Shown here piece by piece: positions 15,304 through 24,190 of a stretch of 64,000 nt of DNA; within the stretch, counting starts at the first letter, position 1, and each line of letters begins with the position of its first letter. The DNA comes from Labedella gwakjiensis. GTDB taxonomy: Bacteria; Actinomycetota; Actinomycetes; Actinomycetales; Microbacteriaceae. The notes below the pieces were generated by a model, which saw nothing but the letters and a program-made list of their open reading frames with translations, made no database searches and was not told where the DNA came from. Made by a program: the position numbers and the translations under genes. The stretch lies in the NCBI RefSeq assembly GCF_003014675.1, contig NZ_PYAU01000001.1, positions 1,364,001 to 1,428,000 on the forward strand, given 5' to 3'.

Positions 15304-17289
15304 TCAGGGGCGGGAGCCGCCGCCGTCGCCGCCCGGGGCGCCGGCGCCGCCACCGCCACCGCCGCCGCCGCCGCCCATGGTGCCGGCGGCGGCCTCGCCC
15401 GCCGTGACCGTCGTCACCTCGGTGGCGCCGTCGGTCGATCCGCCCGCCGAGTAGCCGGCCACGGCCTCGCCCGCCGCGGTGCCGCCGACCAGGATCGAGT
15501 AGGTCTCGCCGTCCACGATCGCGTCGGACGAGAATACGACGGATGAGAAGTCCTTCGATGACGCGTACGAGGCCACCACCGTGCCGTCGGACGCGACGAT
15601 CTGCACGAGAGTGCCGGCGGACTCCGTCGTGCCGAGGGCCGCGGAGATCCACGCCTGCTCGGAATCCGTGCCCGGCGAGACCATCATCCCAGAGCTGCCC
15701 GCCGCCAGGAGGGTTCCGCCCGAGACGGTGAACGCGCCGTTCACGTCGAGCGCGCCGTTGCCGTCGTTCGTCGGCCCCGCGACCACGACGGTGCCGCCGC
15801 TGATGGTCATCGAGCCGTTGGAGTCGAGGCCGTCGCCGTCGGCGTCGACCGTGAGCGTGCCGCCCGTGATCGTCACGGTCTGGTCGCCCGCCTCCATCTC
15901 GCCGCCGCCCATTCCGCCGGGTTCGGCCGCGGTGTCGGAGCTCTCGGATTCATCGGTCGTCTCGGAGTCACCGCCCGCCGCGTTGAGACCGTCGTCACTC
16001 GCGACGACGTTCACGGTGCCGTCGGCGATCGTGATGGCCTTGCTCTCGAGACCCTCGTACGAGGTCGTGATGTCGACGGAGCCGCCGTCGATCGTGAGCG
16101 CGTACTCGGCGTGCACGCCGTCGTCGCCGGACGCGAGCTCGAGGTCCCCTCCCGACAGGTGCACGCCGCCGTCGGAGTGGAGGGCGTCGTCGGCCGCGTC
16201 GATCGCGAACGATCCGCCCTCGATCACGGTGATGACTCCCGACTTGATGCCCTTCGCCGACGCGTCCTCCGCGAGGGTGGCGGTCGATCCGCCGCCGGTC
16301 ACGATGGACAGGTCGCCGCCCGTCACCACCACGTCGGTCTGCGCGGCGATCCCGTCGCCGTCCGCGGTGATGTCGATGTCGCCGTCCGAGACGGCGACGA
16401 AACCGAGCATCTCGTCGTCCTCGTTGTCGGATTTCAGGCCGTCGCCTCCGGCCGTCACCGTGATGGTGCCGCCGTCGATCACGAGATAGTCCTTGCCGCG
16501 GATGCCGTCGTCGACGGCCGTCACGGTCACCGTGCCGGACGAGATCGTGAGGCCGTCGGAGCTCACGATGCCGTCGTTCGCGTTGCCCGTCACGTCGAGC
16601 GAGCCGTCGCCCGTGATCGTGAGGTCGGCGGAGCTGTCGAGCGCGCCTCCGGCGTCGGTGTACTCGCTCGCGTCGGCGAGGCTGTTCGTCGTGCCGTCGG
16701 CGAGCACGACCGTGACGTCGTCGGCGTCGGTCACGGCGATCGCCGCGCCCGTGGAGCTCGCGATGTCGACGCCGTTCAGGATGAGGCGCACCGTGCCGCC
16801 ACCCGTGCTGTTCACGACGACCTGGCCGGTGAAGTCGCCCGAGAGGACGTAGTCGCCGGCAGCGGTGATCGTCACCGTGTCGCCGTCGATCGTGACGGCA
16901 TCCGAGCCGGTACCCGAAGCAGTCGCACTGTCGCCGTCGAGGGCGATGGCCACGGCATCCGCGGCATCCCATGCGGCGGAACCGGCCTCGGCGATCTCGC
17001 CGTTCGCGGCGAGCACCTCGGCCGCGGTCTGGGCGGCGTCCACGGACACGGCGGCCTGCGTCACGGTCTCGGAGGAGGTGGACGCCGTGGTCGCGGCGGT
17101 CGCGCAACCGGCGACGACGAGCGCGAAGGCGAGCCCGGCAGCGGGGAGGGCGAGCGTGCGCGAGACCCGGCGGAAGGCGCTGCCCTTCTTGTCGCCATCC
17201 TCGCGGTCGGACGGGTTCTGGTCGGCGCGGTTCTGAAGAGCCGGGTTCTCGTCGGCCGGGCTCTGGTCGGTTCTGGTGAAGCGTCGCAT
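15304..17289 (-). CDS. Cthe_2159/DUF4353-like carbohydrate-binding-type lipoprotein
   Basis: The 661-residue protein has a charged 45-residue N-terminus, a membrane segment and a lipobox (VVAGC, Cys at about 62). The rest is a long run of short beta repeats (VTITAAGDYVLSGDFTG, DGDGIAAQTDV, GDDGVHAEYALTIDGG, SGGTL), typical of the right-handed beta-helix of Cthe_2159-type proteins that bind acidic polysaccharides. It ends in a Gly-rich tail of ten consecutive Gly followed by GAPGGDGGGSRP. It is the last gene of a DUF4956-VTC cassette; its ATG overlaps the VTC stop by one base. Ligand and function are unknown. Confidence 0.8.
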   Translation of the reverse strand: MRRFTRTDQSPADENPALQNRADQNPSDREDGDKKGSAFRRVSRTLALPAAGLAFALVVAGCATAATTASTSSETVTQAAVSVDAAQTAAEVLAANGEIAEAGSAAWDAADAVAIALDGDSATASGTGSDAVTIDGDTVTITAAGDYVLSGDFTGQVVVNSTGGGTVRLILNGVDIASSTGAAIAVTDADDVTVVLADGTTNSLADASEYTDAGGALDSSADLTITGDGSLDVTGNANDGIVSSDGLTISSGTVTVTAVDDGIRGKDYLVIDGGTITVTAGGDGLKSDNEDDEMLGFVAVSDGDIDITADGDGIAAQTDVVVTGGDLSIVTGGGSTATLAEDASAKGIKSGVITVIEGGSFAIDAADDALHSDGGVHLSGGDLELASGDDGVHAEYALTIDGGSVDITTSYEGLESKAITIADGTVNVVASDDGLNAAGGDSETTDESESSDTAAEPGGMGGGEMEAGDQTVTITGGTLTVDADGDGLDSNGSMTISGGTVVVAGPTNDGNGALDVNGAFTVSGGTLLAAGSSGMMVSPGTDSEQAWISAALGTTESAGTLVQIVASDGTVVASYASSKDFSSVVFSSDAIVDGETYSILVGGTAAGEAVAGYSAGGSTDGATEVTTVTAGEAAAGTMGGGGGGGGGGAGAPGGDGGGSRP

Positions 17290-18092
17290 CAGGCTGCGCT
17301 CCTTTCGGGTCGGGTGTCGAAGTAGCGGCGGATCACGCGCGCCCACTTCGACGAGGGGAGGTCGGGTCGGAGCGCGGCGAGGCCGGTTCCGTACTTGGAG
17401 ATGCCGACGGGTCGATGGCCGTGGGCCCAGAGGAGTCGGTCGACGTCTGAGGCGCGCGAACCGGACTTCGTCTCCACGATCACGATGTCGTCGAGGTGGA
17501 GGATCGATCCGCCCTCGAGCTCCCACTCCAGGGCCGTGTCGATCGTGGCGCGGCTCTCGGAACCGGGCACGAAGAGGGTCGTGCGGTCGTAGCGCGTGGT
17601 GAGCACGGACCGCATCGCGTCCGGCTGTGCGCCCGGGATCGACGCCTCGGAGAGGATGCCGTCCACGTACTCGACGCCGTCGGGCGTGAGGGCGCCGCGC
17701 GCGTCGGGGTCGTACGGCAGGCGGTCCTTCACCGTGGTGCTGCGGGCGCCGCGCGTCTTCACCTCGAGGTAGCTCTCGTGGGCGTCCACGTAGGTGCGGG
17801 TGCGGATCTTCGACCGGCGACGACGCGAGAGAGCGGCAGCACGATAGTTCACGAGATCGGGCGAGTCGAAGTAGACCGACTCGTAGGCGAACGCGCGCCT
17901 GTCGTCGATCTGCAGCACACGACTCGCGTCGTCGAGGTCGCCCAGCACGTCGGCGAGCGCCTCGGTCGGCACGATGTACTTCCGATCGACGCGGGTCTGG
18001 AGGGCCGCTCGCTCGAGGAGCTCGTCGAGGCCGATGGGGTCGAGCGCCTCGAGGGGCGCGAGGGCCGACCGCGGACGGATCGGGGCGCTCAT
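17289..18092 (-). CDS. VTC-domain protein (polyphosphate polymerase-like)
   Basis: The 267 residues show the features of the VTC/CYTH-type tunnel fold: VDRKYIVPTEAL near residue 34, YFDSPDLVNYRAA, KIRTRTYVD, SYLEVKTRGARSTTVKDRLPY, TTRYDRTTLFV and a late IVETKSG and ISKYGTG. Many alternating Lys/Arg/Glu on these strands fit binding of polyphosphate or nucleotides. In yeast the Vtc4 domain polymerises polyphosphate; the bacterial members are usually uncharacterised. Start (ATGA) and stop overlap both neighbours, so the three genes are tightly coupled. Confidence 0.88.
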   Translation of the reverse strand: MSAPIRPRSALAPLEALDPIGLDELLERAALQTRVDRKYIVPTEALADVLGDLDDASRVLQIDDRRAFAYESVYFDSPDLVNYRAAALSRRRRSKIRTRTYVDAHESYLEVKTRGARSTTVKDRLPYDPDARGALTPDGVEYVDGILSEASIPGAQPDAMRSVLTTRYDRTTLFVPGSESRATIDTALEWELEGGSILHLDDIVIVETKSGSRASDVDRLLWAHGHRPVGISKYGTGLAALRPDLPSSKWARVIRRYFDTRPERSAA

Positions 18093-18700
18093 CGGGCCAC
18101 CGCCTCGGGGTGACCGGCGGGGATGCCGCGGGAGGAACCCGCCGGGGCGGGCGGCGCGGGATTGGGCTGGAAGCGCACGTCGACGAGGGTCGTGTCGTTC
18201 ACGAGGTCGAGGTGACGCACCTGCACGGACCGGATACGCGCGTCGAGGATGTTGCCGAGGTGACGGCCGAGCTCGTCCTCCGAGGTGAACGCGCGGTCGA
18301 GTTCGATGGTCTGCTGGCGGTAGCGGCGGAAGAGTCGCGGGTGGTCGGCCACGAACATCACGGCGATGACGAGCAGCATGAGGCCGGCCATCGTCCACGT
18401 GGGTTCGGGGTTGAGGCCGGCGATGAGGCCGAGGGCGAGCGCCGCGAAGTAGTAGGCCACCTCGTGCTGCGCGATCTCGTCCGAGCGGAGCCGGATGATC
18501 GACAGCACGCCGAAGAGTCCGAGTCCGAGTCCCGCCCCGATCGTGCTCGAGCCGAGCGTGAGCGAGACGGCGAGCACCCCGATGTTGATGCCGAGGAACG
18601 CCGTGACGAGGTCGCGGCGGTGATGGCGCGGGAAGTAGAGCGCGAAGGCGAGGACGGCGATCGCGGTGAGATCGATGGCGATCGTGAGGAGGAGTGACAT
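18089..18700 (-). CDS. DUF4956 integral membrane protein
   Basis: A 203-residue protein with about four to five hydrophobic segments in the first 120 residues (LLLTIAIDLTAIAVLAFALYF, LGINIGVLAVSL, VAYYFAALALGLIAGL, AGLMLLVIAVMFVAD) and a soluble C-terminal ACT/PII-like part (LGRHLGNILDARIRSVQVRHLDLVNDTTLVDVRF). SIIRLRSDEIAQHEVAYYF is the family signature. DUF4956 genes are often found with VTC-domain genes; the membrane protein may anchor or channel for the VTC enzyme. GGAAGG precedes the ATG. It heads the three-gene cassette. Confidence 0.88.
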   Translation of the reverse strand: MSLLLTIAIDLTAIAVLAFALYFPRHHRRDLVTAFLGINIGVLAVSLTLGSSTIGAGLGLGLFGVLSIIRLRSDEIAQHEVAYYFAALALGLIAGLNPEPTWTMAGLMLLVIAVMFVADHPRLFRRYRQQTIELDRAFTSEDELGRHLGNILDARIRSVQVRHLDLVNDTTLVDVRFQPNPAPPAPAGSSRGIPAGHPEAVAR

Positions 18701-18879
18701 GGTCGACCTTCCGGAGGCGGTGTGGGACGAGTTCCAGTCAGCCGCGCGGCCCTATGCGAACCCTATGAACGAGCCCAGGTGCGCGTACGAATCGCCGGGG
18801 CATCGCGTCAGGATGGCGACCGCACCGCCCGCGACACGCCGCCGCGGCTCCGGGCCGAACCGTTGCGATCCGGAGCGGG
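18701..18879. other. Intergenic gap before the DUF4956 cassette
   Basis: This 179-bp gap between the TetR gene stop and the DUF4956 start (both minus strand) presumably carries the cassette promoter. I see no strong dyad or repeat in it. Confidence 0.4.
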
Positions 18880-19452
18880 TCAGTGCTCCGGGAGCAGTCC
18901 CCTCACGAGAGCGTCGATGATCCGATCGGTGGGCTCCTCGGGATCGATCGGTGTGGTGAGACGGTCGAGCAGCAATCCATCGATCGCGTAGTGGAAGAGG
19001 GCGATCTCGCTTGGTCCGCCGGGCAGGCCGGCGTCGCTGTTGAAAGCGGCGTCCGCCTCGAAGCCCGCCCGCCGCCAGGCGCCGAGGACGGCGGCGATCT
19101 CGGGTCGGCGCGTGCTCTCGAGCCGCAGCTCGAAGAGCGCCAGTGTGACCTCCCGTTCGGTCGTGAGACGTCGGACGATGTCGCGGAGGTACGCGGCGAA
19201 GAGCGTTCGACTCGGGGTCTCCGGCGCCCGACGCGCCAGATCCTCGGCGGAGGGGGCGAGTCGCTCGCCGATGCGCTCGACGAGTCCGGCGATGAGGAGC
19301 TCGCGCGTGCGGAAGTAGTTCGAGGCGGTGCCGCGCGGCACACCCGCGGCTTCATCGATGGCGCGATGCGTGAGACCACGCGAACCCTCGGCGGCGAGCA
19401 CCCCGAGACCGGCGTCGGCGAGCAGCCTCCGGCGTTCGTCGTTCTTGGCCAT
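18880..19452 (-). CDS. TetR-family transcriptional regulator
   Basis: The 190-residue protein has a TetR N-terminal HTH (GSRGLTHRAIDEAAGVPRGTASNYFRTRELLI, split about residues 23-54) and an all-helical ligand domain of TetR_C type. It is divergent from a DHFR-like reductase gene with 72 bp between starts, where a dyad and a direct repeat lie, so repression of both genes is the likely role. Confidence 0.9.
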   Translation of the reverse strand: MAKNDERRRLLADAGLGVLAAEGSRGLTHRAIDEAAGVPRGTASNYFRTRELLIAGLVERIGERLAPSAEDLARRAPETPSRTLFAAYLRDIVRRLTTEREVTLALFELRLESTRRPEIAAVLGAWRRAGFEADAAFNSDAGLPGGPSEIALFHYAIDGLLLDRLTTPIDPEEPTDRIIDALVRGLLPEH

Positions 19453-19471
19453 ACCCGATGATATCGCGAAC

Positions 19472-19514
19472 CACTACAGATGTTGTACTCTCAATCACTA
19501 CGGATGTTGTGATT
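19472..19514. promoter_or_regulatory. TetR operator region, two half-related boxes
   Basis: cactacagatgttgt (19472-19486) and cactacggatgttgt (19496-19510) are direct repeats differing at one base with a 24-bp period. The second lies within a dyad, AATCACtAC...GTtGTGATT (19493-19514). The site covers the divergent promoter region and abuts the reductase ribosome-binding site. Confidence 0.75.
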
Positions 19515-19524
19515 GGAGATCGCC

Positions 19525-20121
19525 ATGCGAGAACTCGTGTACTACGTCGCCGTCAGCCTCGACGGCTACATCGCCGGCCCCGACGGTCAGTTCGACGGCT
19601 TCCTCGGGGAGGGCGACCACATGCGGTCCCTCACCGAGAGATTCGGCGACGCCATCCCCACCGACATCGCCACGGCGCTGGACATCCCGCAGCCCGGCAC
19701 CATGTTCGACACCGTCCTGATGGGCTGGAACACCTATGCCGTGGGGCTCGACGCCGGTGTGGCGAGCCCGTACCGGCACCTGCGCCAGGTCGTGTTCTCG
19801 CGGACCCGCACGACGGCCGACATCCCCGGCGATACCGACGGCATCACCCTGACGTCCGAGAACCCCGTCGACGTGGTGCGGCGGCTGAAGTCGGAACCCG
19901 GCAGTGCCATCTGGTTGTGCGGAGGAGGATCGCTCGCGAGCGCACTGGGCGAGGAGATCGATCGCCTCGCGCTGAAGCGGAATCCGGTCCTCTTCGGCGC
20001 CGGCATCCCGCTCTTCGAGCCGGGTGCGTACGCACCGCGGGACCTCGATGAGGTCGGGACCACGGTGTTCGAGTCGGGGGTCGTGTTCTCGGAGTACGTG
20101 CACACGGAACGCCGCTCCTAG
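19525..20121 (+). CDS. Dihydrofolate reductase-family (RibD C-terminal-like) protein
   Basis: The 198-residue protein starts MRELVYYVAVSLDGYIAGPDG, the common N-terminus of the DHFR/RibD-C family, and has IWLCGGGSLASAL, the NADPH-binding glycine-rich turn. Members are NADPH-dependent reductases of mostly unknown substrate in the cytoplasm and are usually not the housekeeping DHFR. The ATG at 19525 has GGAG at seven bases. It is divergent from the TetR gene, whose operator covers its promoter. Confidence 0.88.
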   Translation: MRELVYYVAVSLDGYIAGPDGQFDGFLGEGDHMRSLTERFGDAIPTDIATALDIPQPGTMFDTVLMGWNTYAVGLDAGVASPYRHLRQVVFSRTRTTADIPGDTDGITLTSENPVDVVRRLKSEPGSAIWLCGGGSLASALGEEIDRLALKRNPVLFGAGIPLFEPGAYAPRDLDEVGTTVFESGVVFSEYVHTERRS

Positions 20122-20212
20122 GCACTCCCGTCCACCACCGGAAACCCGGGGTCGCGGCGGTCGGCGGACCGCCGGGGAATAGGGTGGATCGACACGAACG
20201 GAGGCCGCAGGA

Positions 20213-21652
20213 ATGCTGATGACGCTGACTTTCGAGCCCGATCCCGCGACGGACTCCGACCCGATGGGTACCGACGCGACGGATACCGACGCGACAGTGC
20301 TCGGCTACCTCGTGCACAAGCACCCCGGCCGCGTGCAGACGTTCACCGCCCCCGTCGGCGACATCCACGTGTTCTATCCGGAGGCCTCGCCCGAGCGCTG
20401 CACGGTGGCCGTGCTGCTCGAGGTCGACGCCGTCGGCCTCGCGCGTGACAAGCGCTTCCGCGGAGACGCGCTCGCCCTCTCCCACTACGTCAACGACCGT
20501 CCCTACACGGCGTCGAGCATGTTCGCCGTGGCCCTCGGCTCGGTCTTCCGCACGGCGATGACGGGTCGCAGCGACACCTACCCCGAGCTCGCCGCGACCC
20601 CGCTCCCCCTCCGAGTCGAGCTGCCCGTGGTGGCGACGCGCGGCTCCGGCGCAGCCGGCCTGGTGCACCGCCTCTTCGAGCCGCTCGGGTGGGAGGTGGA
20701 GGAGACGCCGATCCCCCTCGACGCCGAGCACCCGGAGTGGGGCCCGTCGCGCTACAGCAGCCTCGTCCTGAGCGGGCGGGTGCTGCTCGCCCACGCTCTC
20801 CGTCAGCTCTACGTGCTCCTCCCCGTGCTCGACGACGCGAAGCACTACTGGGTGGGCGACGACGAGGTCGCGAAGCTCACCCGCGCCGGGGAGGGGTGGC
20901 TCGCCGAGCATCCCGAACGAGAGCTCGTGACACGCCGGTACCTGGCTCACCAGTCGTCCCTCGTCGAGAGGTTCGACGGTCCGCGCGAGGAGTCGGCGGT
21001 GCCGGACGGAGGTGCCGAGCCGGTGGTCGCAGCGGCAGCACCCGAACCGTTGCGGGCGGCCCGTGCCGAGGCCGTTCTGCGCGCCCTCGCCGACGTGCAC
21101 GCTCACCGCGTCGTCGACATGGGCTGCGGACCGGGTGCTCTTCTCACGCGCCTCGCGAAGGACCGGTCGTTCACCGAGATCGTGGGCACCGACGTCTCCG
21201 TCCGTGCGCTGGAGGCGGCCGAACGCGTGCTCCGTCTCCGCGAGGCGTCGGACGCGGAACGCGAGAGGGTCCGCCTGCTCCACGGCTCCGTCGTGTATCG
21301 CGACGACCGCGTGCGCGGTTTCGACGCCGTGGTGCTCATGGAGGTCGTGGAGCACGTCGACGAGTCGCGCCTCCCCGCGCTCGAGGACGCCGTGTTCGAG
21401 CATGCGCGCCCTGGCAGCGTGGTCGTGACCACACCGAACGCCGACTACAACCCGCTCTACGAGAACCTCGCGGAGGGCGCGTTCCGTCACGACGACCACC
21501 GCTTCGAGTGGTCGCGCGAGGAGTTCCGGGCATGGGCGTCGGCCGTGGCCTCGCGTCGCGGATACGAGGTGGAGTTCCGTCCCGTGGGGGCCGAGGATCC
21601 GGCCCTCGGTTCGCCCACGCAGCTCGCCCTCTTCCGACGGAGGTCCGCATGA
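20213..21652 (+). CDS. hen1: 3'-terminal RNA ribose 2'-O-methyltransferase Hen1
   Basis: The 479-residue protein has the bacterial Hen1 two-part layout. An N-terminal domain of about 240 residues carries FYPEASPERCTVAVLLEVD and RPYTASSMFAVALG. The C-terminal SAM methyltransferase carries VVDMGCGPGALLTRL, GTDVS, the metal-binding EVVEH and HRFEWSREEF. It 2'-O-methylates the 3' end of cleaved RNA before sealing so that the repaired RNA resists the same nuclease. GGAGG stands eight bases before the ATG. The stop overlaps the pnkp start (ATGA), as in known Pnkp/Hen1 repair operons. Confidence 0.93.
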   Translation: MLMTLTFEPDPATDSDPMGTDATDTDATVLGYLVHKHPGRVQTFTAPVGDIHVFYPEASPERCTVAVLLEVDAVGLARDKRFRGDALALSHYVNDRPYTASSMFAVALGSVFRTAMTGRSDTYPELAATPLPLRVELPVVATRGSGAAGLVHRLFEPLGWEVEETPIPLDAEHPEWGPSRYSSLVLSGRVLLAHALRQLYVLLPVLDDAKHYWVGDDEVAKLTRAGEGWLAEHPERELVTRRYLAHQSSLVERFDGPREESAVPDGGAEPVVAAAAPEPLRAARAEAVLRALADVHAHRVVDMGCGPGALLTRLAKDRSFTEIVGTDVSVRALEAAERVLRLREASDAERERVRLLHGSVVYRDDRVRGFDAVVLMEVVEHVDESRLPALEDAVFEHARPGSVVVTTPNADYNPLYENLAEGAFRHDDHRFEWSREEFRAWASAVASRRGYEVEFRPVGAEDPALGSPTQLALFRRRSA

Positions 21653-24168
21653 CCGTTCTCGACATCCCCGCCCGCTCCCTCGTCGTGCTCGTGGGGCCGT
21701 CCGGCTCCGGCAAGTCCACGTTCGCCGCGCAGCACTTCGGTGCCTTCGAGACGCTGTCGAGCGACACGTTCCGCGGCATGGTCTCGAACGACGACAGCGA
21801 CCAGTCCGCGACGGCTGCGGCGTTCGAGGCGCTGCGCTTCGTGGCAGGCAAACGCCTGGACGCCGGCCTCCTCACCGTGATCGACGCCACGAGCGTGCAG
21901 CCCGAGGCCCGGAAGAGCCTCGTCTCGCTCGCGAAGGAGCACGACCTCCTGCCCGTGGCGATCGTGTTCGACCTGCCGGAGGGCGTGTGCGTCGCGCGCA
22001 ATGCAGAGCGCACCGATCGTGAGATCCCCGCGCGCGTCGTGCGCCGGCAGCTCGACCAGTTGCGGCGCGGGCTCCGGGGCCTCGGCAAGGAGGGTTTCCG
22101 GAAGGTCCACGTGCTGCGCTCGGAGGACGAGGTCGCCGACGCGACCGTGCGGCGCGACCCGCTGCTGAACGACCGGAGCGACGAGACGGGGCCGTTCGAC
22201 GCGATCGGCGACGTGCACGGCTGCCGCTCGGAGCTCGAGACCCTGCTCGGGAAGCTCGGCTACACGATCGAGCGCGACGCCGAGGGACGCCCCATCGACG
22301 CCGCCCACCCGGAGGGTCGCCGCGTGATCTTCCTGGGCGACCTCGTGGACCGCGGCCCCGACGTGGTGGGCGTGCTGCGCCTCGCGATGGGCATGGTCGC
22401 CTCGGGGAACGCTCTCGCGGTGCCCGGCAACCACGAGGCGAAGCTCGTGCGGGCGCTCCGCGGCGCGAAGGTGACCGTCTCGTACGGGCTCGAGGAGACC
22501 CTCGCCCAGCTCGCGGGCGAGACGCCCGAGTTCCGCGAGGCCGTGACCGCCTTCTGCTACGACCTCGTGTCGCATCTCGTGCTCGACGGCGGACGGCTCG
22601 TGGTGGCCCACGCGGGACTGAAGGAGCAGTACCACGGGCGCGCGTCCGGGCGGGTGCGCGCGTTCGCCCTCTACGGTGACACCACGGGTGAGACCGATGA
22701 ATTCGGTCTCCCCATCCGCTACCCGTGGGCCGAGGACTACCGCGGCTCCGCGACGGTGCTCTACGGACACACGCCGGTGCCCACGGTCGAGTGGATCAAC
22801 AACACGGCGTGCCTCGACACGGGCTGCGTCTACGGCGGAGCGCTCAGCGCCATGCGCTACCCCGAGCGCGAGGTCGTCTCGGTGCCGGCCGAGCGGGTCT
22901 GGTACGAGTCGGTCAAGCCGCTCGTACCGCCCGTGGCCGAGCGCACCGGAGCGCACCTCACGATCGACGACGTGAGCGGCAAGTTCGTCGTGGAGACGGC
23001 GGACCACGGCCGCGTGGGCATCTCCGAGGCTCAGTCGGCCGGCGGGCTCGAGGTGATGAGCCGGTGGGCGACGGATCCGCGGTGGCTCGTGTACCTGCCG
23101 CCGACGATGTCGCCGCCGAGCACCGCGGCCGAGCCCGGCTACCTCGAGCACCCGGCCGAAGCGTTCGCGTCCTATCGCGATCAGGGTGTGACGGACCTCG
23201 TCTGCGAGGAGAAGCACATGGGCTCGCGTGCCGTGGTGCTGCTGGCGCGGGATCCTGCGCGCTTCGATGCGCCCGACGGCTGGCGCGGCGTGGTGCACAC
23301 CCGCACCGGACGCCCGTTCTTCCCGGCCGACCGGGAGAGGGTGTTCCTCGACGAGCTGCACCGCGCAGCGGATGCGACGGGGATCTGGGACGAGCTCGGC
23401 ACCGAGTGGATCCTGCTCGACGGGGAGATCCTGCCGTGGTCGCTCAAGGCGGGCGATCTCATCAGGGATCTCTACGCGTCGGTCGGCGCCTCGGCCATCG
23501 CGGCGATGAGCGCCGCCTCGGTGGTGCTCGACCGGGCGATCGCGAACGGCGTCGACGTGTCGTCGCTCGCCGAGCGGAACCGCGTGAGGTCCAACGACTC
23601 TGTGCGATTCCGTGACGCCTACCGCCGCTACGTGGGACCCGAGACCGAGGTGCGCTTCGCACCGTTCCAGGTGCTCGCGGCCGAAGGCGCGACGTTCGAG
23701 ACCCGGGATCACGGCTGGCACCTGGCGTTGGCCGACAGGCTCGTGACCGCGGCGCCCGACCTGGTGTCCCCCACCGCGCGGCTGCGCGTGGACCTGTCCG
23801 AGCCGACGTCGATCGCCGCGGCGATCGCGTGGTGGACCGAGCTCACCGAGGCCGGTGGGGAGGGCATGGTCGTGAAGCCGTTCGCGAATCTCACCCGCAC
23901 CTCCAAGAACCTGGCCCAGCCCGGCATCAAGGTGCGCGGCCGCGAGTACCTCCGGATCATCTACGGCCCCGACTACACCGTGCCCGAGAAGCTCGCGCGA
24001 CTCCGGGAGCGCGACACGGGACGGAAGCGCTCGCTCGCGGTGCGCGAGTACGCGCTGGGACTGGAGGCGCTCCGCCGGCTCGTGGAACGGGAGCCGCTGT
24101 GGCGCCGCCACGAGGCGGTGTTCGCCGTGCTGGCCCTCGAGTCCGATCCGCTCGATCCACGCCTGTAG
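21649..24168 (+). CDS. pnkp: Polynucleotide kinase-phosphatase-ligase (Pnkp)
   Basis: The 839-residue protein contains the three Pnkp modules in order. The 5' kinase has P-loop GPSGSGKST with Lys22. The metallophosphoesterase starts at about residue 185 with AIGDVHGC, GDLVDRGPD, GNHE and GHTP and heals 2',3'-cyclic ends. The C-terminal adenylyltransferase ligase has EEKHMGSR, nucleophile Lys522, and GEGMVVKPF late. It repairs RNA breaks such as those left by ribotoxins, with Hen1 as its partner in the heterotetramer known from Clostridium thermocellum. The two genes are overlapping and cotranscribed. Length is normal for the family. Confidence 0.95.
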   Translation: MTVLDIPARSLVVLVGPSGSGKSTFAAQHFGAFETLSSDTFRGMVSNDDSDQSATAAAFEALRFVAGKRLDAGLLTVIDATSVQPEARKSLVSLAKEHDLLPVAIVFDLPEGVCVARNAERTDREIPARVVRRQLDQLRRGLRGLGKEGFRKVHVLRSEDEVADATVRRDPLLNDRSDETGPFDAIGDVHGCRSELETLLGKLGYTIERDAEGRPIDAAHPEGRRVIFLGDLVDRGPDVVGVLRLAMGMVASGNALAVPGNHEAKLVRALRGAKVTVSYGLEETLAQLAGETPEFREAVTAFCYDLVSHLVLDGGRLVVAHAGLKEQYHGRASGRVRAFALYGDTTGETDEFGLPIRYPWAEDYRGSATVLYGHTPVPTVEWINNTACLDTGCVYGGALSAMRYPEREVVSVPAERVWYESVKPLVPPVAERTGAHLTIDDVSGKFVVETADHGRVGISEAQSAGGLEVMSRWATDPRWLVYLPPTMSPPSTAAEPGYLEHPAEAFASYRDQGVTDLVCEEKHMGSRAVVLLARDPARFDAPDGWRGVVHTRTGRPFFPADRERVFLDELHRAADATGIWDELGTEWILLDGEILPWSLKAGDLIRDLYASVGASAIAAMSAASVVLDRAIANGVDVSSLAERNRVRSNDSVRFRDAYRRYVGPETEVRFAPFQVLAAEGATFETRDHGWHLALADRLVTAAPDLVSPTARLRVDLSEPTSIAAAIAWWTELTEAGGEGMVVKPFANLTRTSKNLAQPGIKVRGREYLRIIYGPDYTVPEKLARLRERDTGRKRSLAVREYALGLEALRRLVEREPLWRRHEAVFAVLALESDPLDPRL

Positions 24169-24190
24169 CAGCGACGCCGTCAGCGGCGGA

